NCBI GenBank assembly: GCA_017163975.1
Contig: JAFFSR010000249.1
Location: 3,595,001 to 3,659,000 of the forward strand
DNA: 64,000 nt
DNA from: Anastatus disparis
Lineage: Eukaryota; Arthropoda; Insecta; Hymenoptera; Eupelmidae
Direction of reading: 5' to 3'
The translations under genes and the position numbers were made by a program. Each line of letters starts with the position of its first letter. Position 1 is the stretch's first letter. Below the pieces are notes generated by a model that saw only the letters and a program-made list of their open reading frames with translations, searched no databases and was not told the DNA's origin. Shown here piece after piece: positions 12,785-24,762 of this stretch.

Positions 12785-13395
12785 CAATTAGACAAGGACG
12801 GCGAATCCGGTCTGCTCTTAAGGTAATTTCGTCTGATGAAAAAAAATTTATTCTTGATGGCCCAGATGGTAATCATTCATACTGGAGAGATTTACGTAAA
12901 GAACCGCAATACTTCTCCCGTAGAAATTTTGGTGGCGGAAGTTAAATGGTGTGGGGAGCTTTTAATTCCCGCGAAAGTTTTCCTCTGTCTTTTCCATCTT
13001 GCAGAATGAATTCTGCAGAGTATATTCGTATATTAAAAGATAATTTATTACCGTTTACGGATAATAATGAAAACTTAAAGTTTGTTTTCTAACAAGACAA
13101 TGCACCGATATATTCCAGTCAAGAAACAAAAAATTGGTTTCTTGCAAATGATATTAAAGTTTCTATTTCGCTTGCGTGTTCCCCAGACATTAAGCCTATT
13201 AAAATCTTAGGGATATTCTTGTTTGCAAAATTTATGTCAACAATAAACAATATAACTCTGTTGGAGAGATGCAAAATGCAGTTTTCCAAGCATGGCGTGA
13301 ACTTGAACCAGATAATATTAAAAATTTAGTCGCTAGTATGGAAAGTAGCATTTTTGCACTTATTCAAGCAAATGGTAGACATACAAAGTATTAAA
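12785..13395 (+). pseudogene. Tc1-like transposase, C-terminal remnant
   Basis: Broken frames give SSDEKKFILDGPDG, YWRDLRKE and MVWGAF. They continue with QDNAPIYSSQETKNWF (its codon before Q is a stop) and CSPDIKPI, then a shifted copy of the LWG region. These are the first and second catalytic Asp regions and the ENLWG neighbourhood of Tc1/mariner transposases. The N-terminal DNA-binding part is missing. At least three stops or frameshifts make it dead. Two copies of gtgtttctatagttatgag (13495 and 13702) follow and may be remains of the 3' terminal repeat. Confidence 0.8.
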
Positions 13396-13767
13396 ATATA
13401 ATTAAAGTTCAATCAATCTGTTAAAATAATCAAAATTTTATTATTTAAACTGTGAAACAATATTTTAAATAGTTAAATTTGTGATTTTTTAAAGTGTTTC
13501 TATAGTTATGAGACTGCAAAATTTGTAATTATTTTTTATTTTTTGAAATAAAGTTAACAAATACGTTATTTTTATGCCTTATAAAGCTTTATACCAATAA
13601 AGTTAATCAGAGTTAGTCATTTATAAGATGTGAAAGCAAGTTTTACCGAGACATGCACCTTTTTGCAACACATAAAGTACTTATGACATATGACGATTTG
13701 GTGTTTCTATAGTTATGAGACGCATTGTATAAATTTTACGGAATATCGTTTTATTCGTTAAATTTAA

Positions 13768-14156
13768 GAGGCCGTTGGATCTGTATCCTATTCTAATTAA
13801 AAAATGTAGGTTTTTAAAAAAACTAGTGATTATTTATAAAAATTAAGAGTTTCCCACAACTTGTACACTAAAAAGCAATATTTATTCTGATAAAAACAAA
13901 TTAATTTCAATGCTTTGTTTCCAAAAAAAGTTTGACATACTTGAAAAATCATATTCTCTAGCCTAAGTTATGATTTTTTAAGTATGTCAAACTTTTCTTG
14001 AAAACAAAGAATTAAAATTAATTTGTCCTCATCAGAAAAAATATTGCTTTTTATTGTAGAAGTTGCGGACAACTCTTAATTTTTATCAATAAACACCAGT
14101 TTTTCCAAAAACCTACATTTTTAAAGTAAAATAGGATGGAGAGATCTAGCGTCCTC
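13768..14156. mobile_element. Palindromic MITE at TTAA
   Basis: Ends gaggccgttggatc and gatctagcgtcctc are imperfect inverted repeats, flanked by TTAA on both sides (13764-13767, 14157-14160). The interior halves pair around a centre near 13965 (for example gtttgacatact at 13931 and agtatgtcaaac at 13980). TTAA target duplication fits piggyBac- or Kolobok-type integration. It ends about 100 bp upstream of the exon at 14260. Confidence 0.8.
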
Positions 14157-14259
14157 TTAATACCAACTGCACATATCTTGATCGTTTAATATTATTGGAT
14201 TGATAAAAATAAATTAATTTGAATTTGAATGTATATTTCTCAATTTACAACCTTTTCAG

Positions 14260-14520
14260 GGCATCGTAGAGAAAATAAAGAAAACGAAAAAAATTTGGAG
14301 GATTCTAAATCTGAAATCAGTTATAATAGTAGTAAAAGGGGTCGTGGTATTTCTGGTCGTTCTGGACGAGGAGGCAGAGGAGGAAGCCGAAGCTTAGGGC
14401 CTCGAACATTTGCAAATAGAAACGAAATGACTGCAAGATCTCCTATGCAAAACTTTACACACCCTATTGATACTTGGACTGGAAATGAAGAGCAAAGAAT
14501 TTGCAAAGAATCTAAAATGG
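14260..14520 (+). CDS. Internal exon resembling lingerer/UBAP2 (UBA-domain RGG protein)
   Basis: A 261-bp open stretch is bounded by a polypyrimidine tract plus cag acceptor (to 14259) and a gtaagt donor (14521). Both junctions are phase 1, so the exon is symmetric. The peptide runs from an acidic, Lys-rich part (RRENKENEKNLEDSK) into an RGG-type stretch (KRGRGISGRSGRGGRGG). It then has GPRTFANRNE and ends with HPIDTWTGNEE. The order charged region, RGG, GPRTFANR, PIDTW is what I recall for insect lingerer and vertebrate UBAP2/UBAP2L, RNA-granule proteins with an N-terminal UBA domain. No other exon of the gene is visible, so it is either one exon of a gene with very long introns or a captured fragment. 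The ATG at 14229 lies in the intron and is not a start. Confidence 0.6.
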
Positions 14521-14739
14521 GTAAGTGACTCATTATTATTTTTCATACCTAATATCATAAAAACGCTATCAAGTGCTTTAGCACAATGCTTTCTCATACT
14601 CATTGAGTTAGGGTAATTTGATTTTATCTTTTAAAATATGATTTCAATATAAAAACATAATTTATGTTAAAGAAAATTTGAAAATGGAAATAGTGTGAGT
14701 GTGTGTAAGAGTGTAAAAATTATTATAAAAGAATTTGTA

Positions 14740-14935
14740 TTTTTACAGAAACTGATAATTTTAGTAAAAAATAAAGAAACCACATCTCGTATTAAAAAAA
14801 GTAATATTTTTATAGATGAGAAAAAATTGATTTTATAGCTTCGTTTTCAAAAAAACCTTGAAAAAATTAAAATAGGAAGGTTAGCTTCAAAAATTTGGTT
14901 TTTCAAGATTTTCTTGAAAAGGATTCATTTTGTTA
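14740..14935 (+). repeat. Diverged fragment related to the MITE at 1477-1866
   Basis: The run gataattttagtaaaaaat and the following ccacatctcgtat / agtaatattttt blocks match 1530-1620 in order, with many substitutions. Both are followed by a Lys/Phe-type hairpin around ccttgaaaaa. It is a truncated or older family member. Confidence 0.5.
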
Positions 14936-14936
14936 A

Positions 14937-15310
14937 GGGGATGTAAAATGGACACTACACCTGTACTCATAAATATTTACTATCTTTACATTTTATTGCA
15001 ATATTTTCAATAAAAAAATGCATTAAGTTGTAGTATGTACCATGAAGATTATTCAGTTAAATTTTTAAATGAATTCATTCATTAGTTATTAAAAATTTTG
15101 GGTTCCAAAATTATTTATTAAAATTTTTTAATTTTGTACAGGCATCCAAATATCTCAAAAGTTAATGAATGAATTTATTTGAAAACTTATCAAAATAATT
15201 ATCATGGTACATACTACAAGCTAATGCATTTCTTTTCTGGAAATTCAGCAATAAAATAGAAAGGAAGCTAATATCTATAAGTACAGGTGTAGTGTCCGTT
15301 TTACATCTCC
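14937..15310. mobile_element. 374-bp TTAA MITE, copy 1
   Basis: Terminal inverted repeat GGGGATGTAAAATGGACAC / GTGTCCGTTTTACATCTCC, flanked by TTAA (14933-14936 and 15311-15314). The interior is an imperfect palindrome around ttttgggttccaa. The copy at 35893-36266 has the same length and target sequence, which fixes the element boundaries. Confidence 0.9.
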
Positions 15311-15450
15311 TTAAAGTTATTAGTTCTTTCAAAAAATTAATTCTTTGATTGGGAAATGACAGAGATACGTGAAATCCTCTTAAAAAACGATTATATTGTA
15401 CGTATGTTCAAATAACGATTATTAGTCCGGGCGGGATCTGTTTTGGTTTG

Positions 15451-16262
15451 GATGTTTCGTATATATTTGCTAATTTTTGCTTAAATGTCTGCAAAATTTT
15501 GTTAGATATAATAATTTCGATATGCGCCAGTTGAAAACGTTTTGCTAAATTCGCTATTAAACAAATAGTGAACAAATCTCGAAAAATACGATTTTTATCA
15601 TCCTTTTTTTATTTATAACTCCTTAAATATACATTTAAGAGAAAAATGTAAGAGAAAAAAAAATTAGATGATAAAATTTTACATGAAATATTAAACTTTT
15701 GAAATAAAGCATTTCATTTTTTATGTTAGGAAAACGACAGCAATTGTGAAAAAACTGCCCAAAAATTAATATTTTGTTAAATGATTCTTTTAACTATTTA
15801 AATTTATCATATGATTTTAATATTGGGCCACAGAAAACTTTTTGATATGATAATTTTGGTTTGGATGTTTCGTATATATTTGCTAATTTTTGCTTAAATG
15901 TCTGCAAAATTATGTTAGATATGATAATTTCGATATGCGCCAGTTGAAAAAGTTTTGCTGAATTCGCTATTAAAAAAATAGTGAACAAATCTCGAAAAAT
16001 ACGATTTTTACCATCCATTTTTTATTTATAACTCCTTAAATATACATTTAAGAGAAAAATGTAAGAGGAAAAAAAAGTTAGATGATAAAATTTTACATGA
16101 AATATTAAACTTTTGAAATAAAACATTTCATTTTTTATGTTAGGAAAACGACAGCAATTGTGAAAAAACTGCCCAAAAATTAATATTTTGTTGAATGATT
16201 TTTTTAACTATTTAAATTTATCATATGATTTTAATATTGGGCCACAGAAAACTTTTTGATAT
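15451..16262 (+). repeat. 412-bp tandem duplication in left palindrome arm
   Basis: gatgtttcgtatatattt occurs at 15451 and again at 15863, and the following ~400 bp is nearly identical, including the block ggaaaacgacagcaattg. The right arm (22330-22740) has only one copy, so the duplication came after the palindrome formed. Confidence 0.85.
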
Positions 16263-17511
16263 GATAAAACAGCCCACCAAATTCCATTAGAATCGGTTTG
16301 TTCATTGCTTCACAATAATTTAACAATTAAACGTCCCGCAAAAAAATGCAAAAATTTCAAAACTTCATTGCAAATAAAATAATGCTTTCAGATGGGTGCT
16401 GATTTTTTTACATATAGCAGACTATCAAAGTTTTCAAATGCACTTTGAAAAATTAAAATCGGTAGATGAGGAGAGTCTTGGGAATTAAAAAAAAATATAG
16501 TTAAATTTATGTTTATTAACAAATTGAAAATCTTTGTCAATTCTGAATTAAATGAAACCCAAAAACTTTTGTTTCAAATACTCTGAAAGGCGCTCATTAA
16601 AAAAAAAAGGAAAGTCAAATTCCGCTCAATAGTTTTTGAGCTATGACTCACCAAAGTTAACTTGTGTTTATTATTAAACAATAAACAATAGAAAGTCAAT
16701 TAAAGCGTCATTAGTTTTATTTGTCCAAGCACTTTTTAGGTAAAAGTTTTCAAAACATGCGCTCTTTGGAAAGACATAAAAAGTATCGATTAAAATTACT
16801 CTGATCACTCGAAAATTCGTTGAAAAGGTAGAGGGTCACGTGATGGAGCAAGCTGATTGAAAAGTGAAAACAAGATCTAAAAACTATAGCGTGCTCTAAA
16901 AATGAGATTATCTCGGCTTCTAATGGTCCGATTTTGATCTTTTTTTTTTTAAATCGATGTGCCGGAAGTCAACAAATTCAAATAGTTTATGATGAATAAT
17001 TAATTATGCGTATAATTTGTTATATTAACATAACTTTAAATCATGACATAAAAATTTTTTTTTTTTCAAACATTTATTCGTCTATTTTACATAAAAAGTG
17101 CTTAATCTTATGTCATTTTATATACTAAATGAGAACTTATTTGATATTAATTTTTAATATTGTTTAAATAAATTAGAAAATTAAAAAATTGTAAATAATT
17201 GAAAAAAATGTTAAATAATTTTTAAAATATCATCATTTTAATCGGTTATGTCTCTAATAAACTAAATGAGAATTCTGTACTTATTATTAATCTTTGATAA
17301 ACATCTGAAAATTAAGAGTTTCAAACGGATAATATAAAAGAAGAAATATGATGTGAAAAGTAAATAAATTTATTATTATTTATAATAAATAAAAGGAAAC
17401 ATTTTTCTATAATTTAAGATAACTTTTAATTAAACTAGATTAAATCATTGCTCTTATTTTTGAAATATTCATCTTCAAATTTTATATTATTTTCATTCTA
17501 AATTATTATAT

Positions 17512-19234
17512 TGTGACGTCTGCTTAGTGGCGAGAAATTCTTTAATGAGCCTAGATATTTCTATCTAATAGCTCGTGGTGTTTTAATAAATTATACTTTC
17601 TTGGTTTGAATTTTGTGAAGTTAAAATTGTAGAATCAATGCATTAGTCAATTAAATATCAATTATTTTATTTATTAACTGAATATTATTTTTATTTAGTC
17701 TTCCCAACCCTTACTACCTCCTGGGTGGTCAGGTTGACTAATAAATAAACCAGAAGAAATAATTGTTAAACGAAACACTTGATTTTAATTAAATTAATAT
17801 GAAATTAATTGAAACAATTAATGATAATATATTTAGGATAGGTAATATGAAAAATGGTAAAGAAATAATATTACTCAAAATTGAGAGTACTTACTTTTAT
17901 TTAATTCTACGACTCACAAAAATATTAGTTTTAATAAAATATGAAATTTCTTTAATAAAATTACTTATAATTGATAAACCGATTGGAAATATTCGATTCA
18001 CACTAATACAAATTCAAATAAATATTTAATCTGTTTGAGATTTGTTTCCGAAGCAAATAATACAAAATATTAATTAATAAGATTCAAACTTGTAACTTTG
18101 TAGAAAAAATGAATTCAAGAAAAATAATAATTGCTTAATAAATCCAACAAAATAATCTTGTAATGTAAAATGAAGTTTGTAAATTTGAAGTAATCTATTT
18201 GACAAAAATAATGTATGTAATATTTGTAAAAGAATTATAATGTTTGATTGCTGAGGCGCTTAGCTTGGACTGCGCTACCAGTACATCTTACACATTAGTT
18301 TTATTGCTTCGCTAAGGCGTTTCCACAAGCTACTCCCACTACAAACCAATGTCGTAGGAAGCATTTATTAATTGATTTATAATTAATTTAATAATAATTT
18401 TTTAAATTTCTATTTTTATTCTTATAAACTTTTAATTTTACTTGGTTTATATTTGATTTTGTTTAAATTCGAATTAGAAATATTCTAATATTTATTTTTA
18501 AATAATCTATTATTTCAAGTGAAAAATTAATAATCTTAACAAATATTATTTATATTATAATATTGTAAATTTATTTAGTTTTTGAATTAAATATTTAAAA
18601 ATCAAAATCATTATTGAAATCAGATATTTAGATAATATTTATTTTCTTTTGAATGTGTAAACATTTTAAATCATTTTCAAATAATTCATTTTACAATATT
18701 ATAATTTACAATTAACAAATATAAAATTTGGAACATAATAAAATATAAATTTATTAAAACTATAAATATTTTATAATACAATATTCTTAATGAGTCTGAA
18801 TACGTCTTCAAATAATAATTTAAATATTGTTATTGAGATTCTAATATTTATTAATAATTTGTTTAAATTAAAAAGAAAGTTAATAATATTTTCAATTGCT
18901 ACACCTTCGCATTAAGATAGAATTCGATTCTTGCTGTAAGGTAATCTTTATCGATCGGACGGAAACATACGCATATGTACTCGCTAATATATATAGACAT
19001 ATTAATATTTTTAATAATCATTGCTATTTTTGTATTCAATTAAAATTATATAGAATTTAGTTAAATTAATACTTATTATTATATTTTAAAATGTTTCATT
19101 TAAATTTTAACTTTAAAGAAGAGTTCATCAATAAATTTAATAAACTCATTCATCCTAAATAAATAAAATATTAATGCTCATAGAAAAAATGTTTTTTTAA
19201 AAAAAATAAGAATCAGAATAGGGGGGATGTTACA
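17512..19234. mobile_element. Solo LTR, 1.72 kb, with ATAT duplication
   Basis: It starts TGTGACGTC and ends GATGTTACA, flanked by ATAT (17508-17511 and 19235-19238). The opposite arm of the palindrome (near 21085) shows the uninterrupted site with a single ATAT, so both boundaries are exact. TG...CA ends with a 4-bp duplication suit a Ty3-type or related LTR. The reverse complement starts TGTAACATCC, close to the TGTTACATCC start of the Ty3 element at 24502, which hints that it lies in minus orientation. No internal coding sequence was recognised; the 76-codon frame at 17799 has no motif. Confidence 0.8.
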
Positions 19235-19545
19235 ATATCTTCAAATAGCAGAATTATAATGTAAAAAATAAATAAAGTGACCATCGTATGCTTGAGTATT
19301 CACTTTAGATTTACTCAGATATTGTTAAGGTTATAATGTATTTGGAAAATAAATAAAAATAAAAGACTCAGTTGAAGCTTGATCATAATTGAACTTTGAC
19401 TTTGGCAAGCGTCAATGCTTTTAATTTGCTTTATACAAATGTTTCTTTTTCATACATTTCAAACATTTTATTTGAATTAAACAGGAGTTTCAAACAGCGT
19501 AAAGGTATGATAAATTTCTTATATATTTTATGTTCTTAATAATTT

Positions 19546-20083
19546 TATGAGAAAAATAATAAACCGATCCAATTATAATGTGTATTTCCTATAATTATAA
19601 TTTTTGAGTATACACAAGTATGCTTCTAAACTTATGTGGAAATACAATTAAAAAATATAAAAACTGTTGCATTTGCATTATTAGGATACAGTTACATCTA
19701 TGTACCTTTTATCAAAATATTATGCATCTGTTTGGCTACTGCATCACATTAAAAATTAAAAAGAGGCCAAGACTCAAAAGTTATAAGAAATTTATCATAC
19801 CTTTACGCAGTTTGAAACTCCTCTTTAATTCAACAGCAGAGATGCAAGCTGAATCTGACTTCGTCTCTTTTTATTTTTAAGATGATGTAAAAATCAGACA
19901 CAATATTTACATGAAACACCCTTGGACGAAAGATGATCCTAATAAATAGAATACAACATAATCATCTATCAAAATGAATTTTCAAATTAATAAAAATGTT
20001 TATAAAATGTATGTTTGAAAAATAAAGGTAATCAAATAAAAACAAATTCTAAATTGTTTTAAAAAATTTCTAACCAGGAGAGT
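19546..20083. other. Loop of the large palindrome
   Basis: It contains an extra inverted copy (about 19776-19840) of the inner arm end: the tcatacctttacgc / tttgaaactcct block is also inverted at 19480-19531 and direct at about 20810-20860. An 86-codon frame at 19620 has no recognisable motif. Nothing else was seen. Confidence 0.5.
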
Positions 20084-20770
20084 GTCTGAGTTGCGGGTCA
20101 CAGATCTTGATGAAACTTTAGGATAAGTATTCAGATACCAAAATATGAGTAAAGCCACAGCAGTACGGTCTAACGCTTCGAAAAACTGAAGTTATGGACG
20201 ATTATAGTCTTATTTTCAGAAAAATATGAAAAAAGAACTCGTAATTGAAGTGTAAATAATTCTGTCTAAAAATGTCTTTAATAAATCCACAATAACTTAA
20301 ATGAAAGCAGAGAAAGCAAGCTTTAATTTGCTGGTTTCCGAATCGAAAAATATTAATTAGAACTAAATTTATGCTTATTTGAAGTTAAGCAGCAAAAGGG
20401 TACTAAAAATCACCATCCTTCAAGATTTAGACTATTTTTGGTACTCTCTTATTGCTCAACTTTAAACAAGCATAACTTTAGATCAAATTATTATTTTTTG
20501 ATTCGGAAACCAGCAAATTAAAGCTTGCTTTCTCTGCTTTCATTTTAATTATTGTGGATTTATTAAAGACATTTTTAGACAGAATTATTTACACTTTAAT
20601 TAGGAGTTCTTTTTTCATATTTTTCTAAAAATAAGACTATAATCGTCCATAACTTCAGTTTTTCGAAGCGTTATACCGTACTGCTGTGGCTTTACTCATA
20701 TTTTGGTACCTAAATACTTATCCCAAAGTTTGATTAAGATCGGTGACCCGCAACTCAGACACTCTCCTGG
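20084..20770. mobile_element. Foldback MITE with TAA duplication
   Basis: A 687-bp palindrome with ends CCAGGAGAGTGTCTGAG and CAGACACTCTCCTGG, flanked by TAA (20081-20083, 20771-20773). Arms of about 330 bp pair almost perfectly. It sits in the loop of the 7.3-kb palindrome. Same end motif as the element at 11528-12193. Confidence 0.85.
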
Positions 20771-22989
20771 TAAGTTCATAGAATTATTAAAAACATAAAA
20801 TATATAAGAAATTTATCATACCTTTACGCTATTTGAAACTCCTGTTTAATTCAAATAAAATGTTTGAAATGTATGAAAAAGAAACATTTGTATAAAGCAA
20901 ATTAAAATCATTGACGCTTACCAAAGTCGAAGTTCAATTATGATCAAGCTTTAGCTAAGTCTTTTATTTTTATTTATTTTCCAAATACATTATAACCTTA
21001 ACAATATCTGAGTGAATCTAAAGTAAATACTCAAGCATACGATGGTCACTTTATTTATTTTTTACATTATAATTCTGCTATTTGAAAATATAATAATTTA
21101 AAATGGAAATAATATAAAATTTGAAGATGAATATTTCGAAAATAAGAGCAATGATTTAATCTAGTTTAATTAAAAGTTATCTTAAATTATAGAAGAATGT
21201 TTCCTTTTATTTATTATAAATAATAATAAATTTATTTACTTTTCACATCATATTTTTTCTTTTATATTATCCGTTTGAAACTCTTAATTTTCAAATGTTT
21301 ATCAAAGATTAATAATAAGTACAGAATTCTCATTTAGTTTATTAGAGACATAACCGATTAAAATGATGATATTTTAAAAATTATTTAACATTTTTTTCAA
21401 TTATTTACAATTTTTTAATTTTCTAATTTATTTAAACAATATTAAAAATTAATATCAAATAAGTTCTCATTTAGTATATAAAATGACATAAGATTAAGCA
21501 CTTTTTATGTAAAATAGACGAATAAATGTTTGAAAAAAAAAAATTTTTCTATGTCATGATTTAAAGTTATGTTAATATAACAAATTATACGCATAATTAA
21601 TTATTCATCATAAACTATTTGAATTTGTTGACTTCCGGCACATCGATTTAAAAAATAAAAGATCAAAATCGGACCATTAGAAGCCGAGATAATCTCATTT
21701 TTAGAGCACGCTATAGTTTTTAGATCTTGTTTTCACTTCTCAATCAGCTTGCTCCATCACGTGACCCTCTACCTTTTCAACGAATTTTCGAGTGATCAGA
21801 GTAATTTTAATCGATACTTTTTATGTCTTTCCAAAGAGCGCATGTTTTGAAAACTTTTACCTAAAAAGTGCTTGGACAAATAAAACTAATGACGCTTTAA
21901 TTGACTTTCTATTGTTTATTGTTTAATAATAAACACAAGTTAACTTTGGTGAGTCATAGCTCAAAAACTATTGAGCGGAATTTGACTTTTCTTTTTTTTA
22001 AATGAGCGCCTTTCAGAGTATTTGAAACAAAAGCTTTTGGGTTTCATTTAATTCAGAATTGAAAAAGATTTTCAATTTGTTAATAAGCATAAATTTAACT
22101 ATATTTTTTTTTAATTCCCAAGACTCTCCTCATCTACCGATTTTAATTTTTCAAAGTGCATTTGAAAACTTTGATAGTCTGCTATATGTAAAAAAATCAG
22201 CACCCATCTGAAAGCATTATTTTATTTGCAATGAAGTTTTGAAATTTTTGCATTTTTTTGCGGGACGTTTAATTGTTAAATTATTGTGAAGCAATGAACA
22301 AACCGATTCTAATGGAATTTGGTGGGCTGTTTTATCATATCAAAAAGTTTTCTGTGGCCCAATATTAAAATCATATGATAAATTTAAATAGTTAAAAAAA
22401 TCATTCAACAAAATATTAATTTTTGGGCAGTTTTTTCACAATTGCTGTCGTTTTCCTAACATAAAAAATGAAATGTTTTATTTCAAAAGTTTAATATTTC
22501 ATGTAAAATTTTATCATCTAACTTTTTTTTCCTCTTACATTTTTCTCTTAAATGTATATTTAAGGAGTTATAAATAAAAAATGGATGGTAAAAATCGTAT
22601 TTTTCGAGATTTGTTCACTATTTTTTTAATAGCGAATTCAGCAAAACTTTTTCAACTGGCGCATATCGAAATTATCATATCTAACATAATTTTCGAGACA
22701 TTTAAGCAAAAATTAGCAATATACGAAACATCCAAATCTACCTATTTTAAAACAGATCCTGCCTGGACTATATATTAAAAGTTCTACAAAGATTCTATCT
22801 TGATATATAGAGGTTTAAGTTACAATTATATCGGATACATTGTAATGATACGATCATCTTACTCTAAAAGTTTAGTTACGATTGTCTTTAATTTTTTATA
22901 AGATACGACTTTGTTACATAGGTTCTTCGAGATAAGATTCAGTAAATTAAAGGCATCGACATTCTAATTTTCATACCTTAGAGTGTGTT

Positions 22990-24315
22990 TTTTTGACATA
23001 TTGAATTTTTACTAGCTCAAAATTTTAAGAGATAAGACAACTAATTCTCCAAAGCTATTTTTCTTCAGATAATAGCGAATGACTTGCATTCTAATTTTAT
23101 AGCAATTTCATTGTGTATTTTACGTAAAATAACAAAAAAATTAAAATGAATTTATTACAATATTTTCGAAATGATCAAAAAGTAAAACTACACTAAAGAA
23201 AAAAGTTTTCAAAAGCTTTTTTTCTTTAAACAATAGCGAATAACTTGCATACAAATTATGGAGAAAATCTGTCTGGTTTTCTGAATGGTTTTCGTAAAAT
23301 ACAAAAAAATAAAAAACGTAAATTAAAAAAAAAAAATTTTTCTTTTATTTCTTAAAATTGCTCTATAAAAAAAACTACGCAATGAAAACCAATTTTCAAT
23401 AGCTTTTTGCTTACTTATACAAAATAATAGATAGTATCCAAAATTTGAAGCAAATCCATCGAGTAGTTTTCGAGATTCCGTTGGCTAAATAAATGCAATT
23501 TTCTCTTCAAAATTTCTTTTTTAAAATTTTGCAAATGCTATAAATTTAAAACTACGCTAAAAAAATCAATTTTCAAAAATTTCCCTTCTTTTGGCAGTCG
23601 CAAATGATTTCCCTACAAATTTAGGAACTAATCCATCGAGTACTTAACGTAAAATTAAAAAAAATAAGAAACGAAGAATGAAATTTTTTTTTTAAATCTC
23701 TGAAATTCTCTAAAATTGTAGCAACACTATGAAAATTTTTTTTTGGAAGCTTATTTTCATCAGGCCATAGCGAATTGATTGTATAAAAATTTTTTTAAAA
23801 ATTTATAGTATGGTTTACGCAAAATAGAAAATAAATGGAAAATGAAAATTTTTTAAAAAATTTTTAAAATGCTCTAGATTTAAAACTGCTCTGAAAAAAT
23901 TAATTTTCCAAAGCTTGTTTTCTTCAAACAGTAGCGAATAACTTGCTTACAAATTTTGGAGTAAATCTATCAGTTTTCGTAAAATAGAAAAAAAATGAAA
24001 AATCAAAATTAAAAAAAAAATTTTTTAAATGCTCTGAAATAAAAAGTACGCTGAGAAAATCAGTTTTCAAAAGTTTTTCTTCTTTTGGCAGTCAAAAACA
24101 GTTTCCACACAAATTTTTAAGCAAATTCTTCAAGTAGTTTACGTAAAACACAAAAAAAAATTGAAAATCGAAATTTTTTTAAAATTTTCAAAATGACTCT
24201 AAAAAAAAATACGCTGAAAAAACCAATTTTCAATAGCTTTCCGCCGAGTTAGACAAAAAAATAAATTGTATGCAAAATTTGAAGCAAATCCATCAAGTAG
24301 TTTGAGATTCAATTG
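22990..24315 (+). repeat. Diverged ~165-180-bp tandem repeats
   Basis: About seven units share an aaactacgctaaaaaaatcaattttcaaaag-like core, near 23187, 23370, 23548, 23715, 23885, 24045 and 24205. Each is followed by a ctt(t)ctt...agtcg/tagcgaat block, a gcaaatccatcgagta block and cgtaaaat(a)aaaaaa. Identity between units is low, so the array is old. 22770-22990 in front of it holds nothing recognisable. Confidence 0.7.
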
Positions 24316-24330
24316 GCGTACTGAATTCTT

Positions 24331-24425
24331 ACACACACACACACACGCACGCGCACACGCACATGCATGCACACACTCACACGCACACGCATACGCACAC
24401 ACACAAACACATAGATACATACAGA
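24331..24425. repeat. (CA)n-rich microsatellite
   Basis: cacacacac interspersed with cgcac, atgcatgc and atac steps. The short frames across it are low-complexity translations, not genes. Confidence 0.9.
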
Positions 24426-24501
24426 CATTTTCTGGAAACCATTTTTTTTACGTTTATTACGCTGGCACAACAACATTAAAACGCGACGATTTTATCTATA
24501 C

Positions 24502-24762
24502 TGTTACATCCGCATAGTCGTGGATGTATGAATTAAAAATTTTATTATTTATCTCAATTCCTTTTTTTTTAACCTTCTGTTATATGTGCGTACATATATA
24601 AAAATATATATACACATACACATTATGCATGCATATAAACATGCAATATTTGCAATTCATTCTCCCGTTAAAATATTTTTTTTCAAACATGTATTAATAA
24701 AAATAGAATAAAATAAATTTTATATTGAATCGTTAATATTAAGGAATAATTTTAAGTCTCTT
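24502..24762 (+). repeat. 5' LTR of the Ty3/gypsy element
   Basis: It starts TGTTACATCCGCATAGTC and shares sequence with the 3' LTR through ttttaagtctctt. It contains an atatatacacata block and tgcatgcatataaacatg. The shared segment does not end in CA, so the true end may differ by a few bases. No convincing primer binding site follows it. Confidence 0.8.

Larger units (their letters stand above)
15424..22769. repeat. 7.3-kb palindrome (long foldback)
   Basis: The end agtccgggcggga (15424) pairs with tcctgcctggact (to 22769). Pairing continues almost without gaps: 16262-17511 with about 21090-22345, and 19239-19545 with about 20800-21085. Arms are close to 2 kb once later insertions are removed. 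Three asymmetric changes postdate the palindrome: a 412-bp tandem duplication in the left arm, a solo LTR at 17512-19234 and a foldback MITE in the loop. No ORF in it has recognisable motifs. The terminal symmetry suggests a giant foldback/TIR element, though inverted duplication is not excluded. Confidence 0.85.

Noticed and set aside
15794..16018. 74-codon ORF and its mirror at 22581-22778
   Set aside because: Lies in palindrome arms. The two versions differ by a frameshift and there is no recognisable motif.
17799..18029. 76-codon ORF inside the solo LTR
   Set aside because: AT-driven composition (Ile/Lys/Leu), no motif, and LTRs of this type are noncoding.
24266..24517. His/Ala-rich ORFs on both strands
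   Set aside because: Translations of the CA microsatellite, open in opposing frames.
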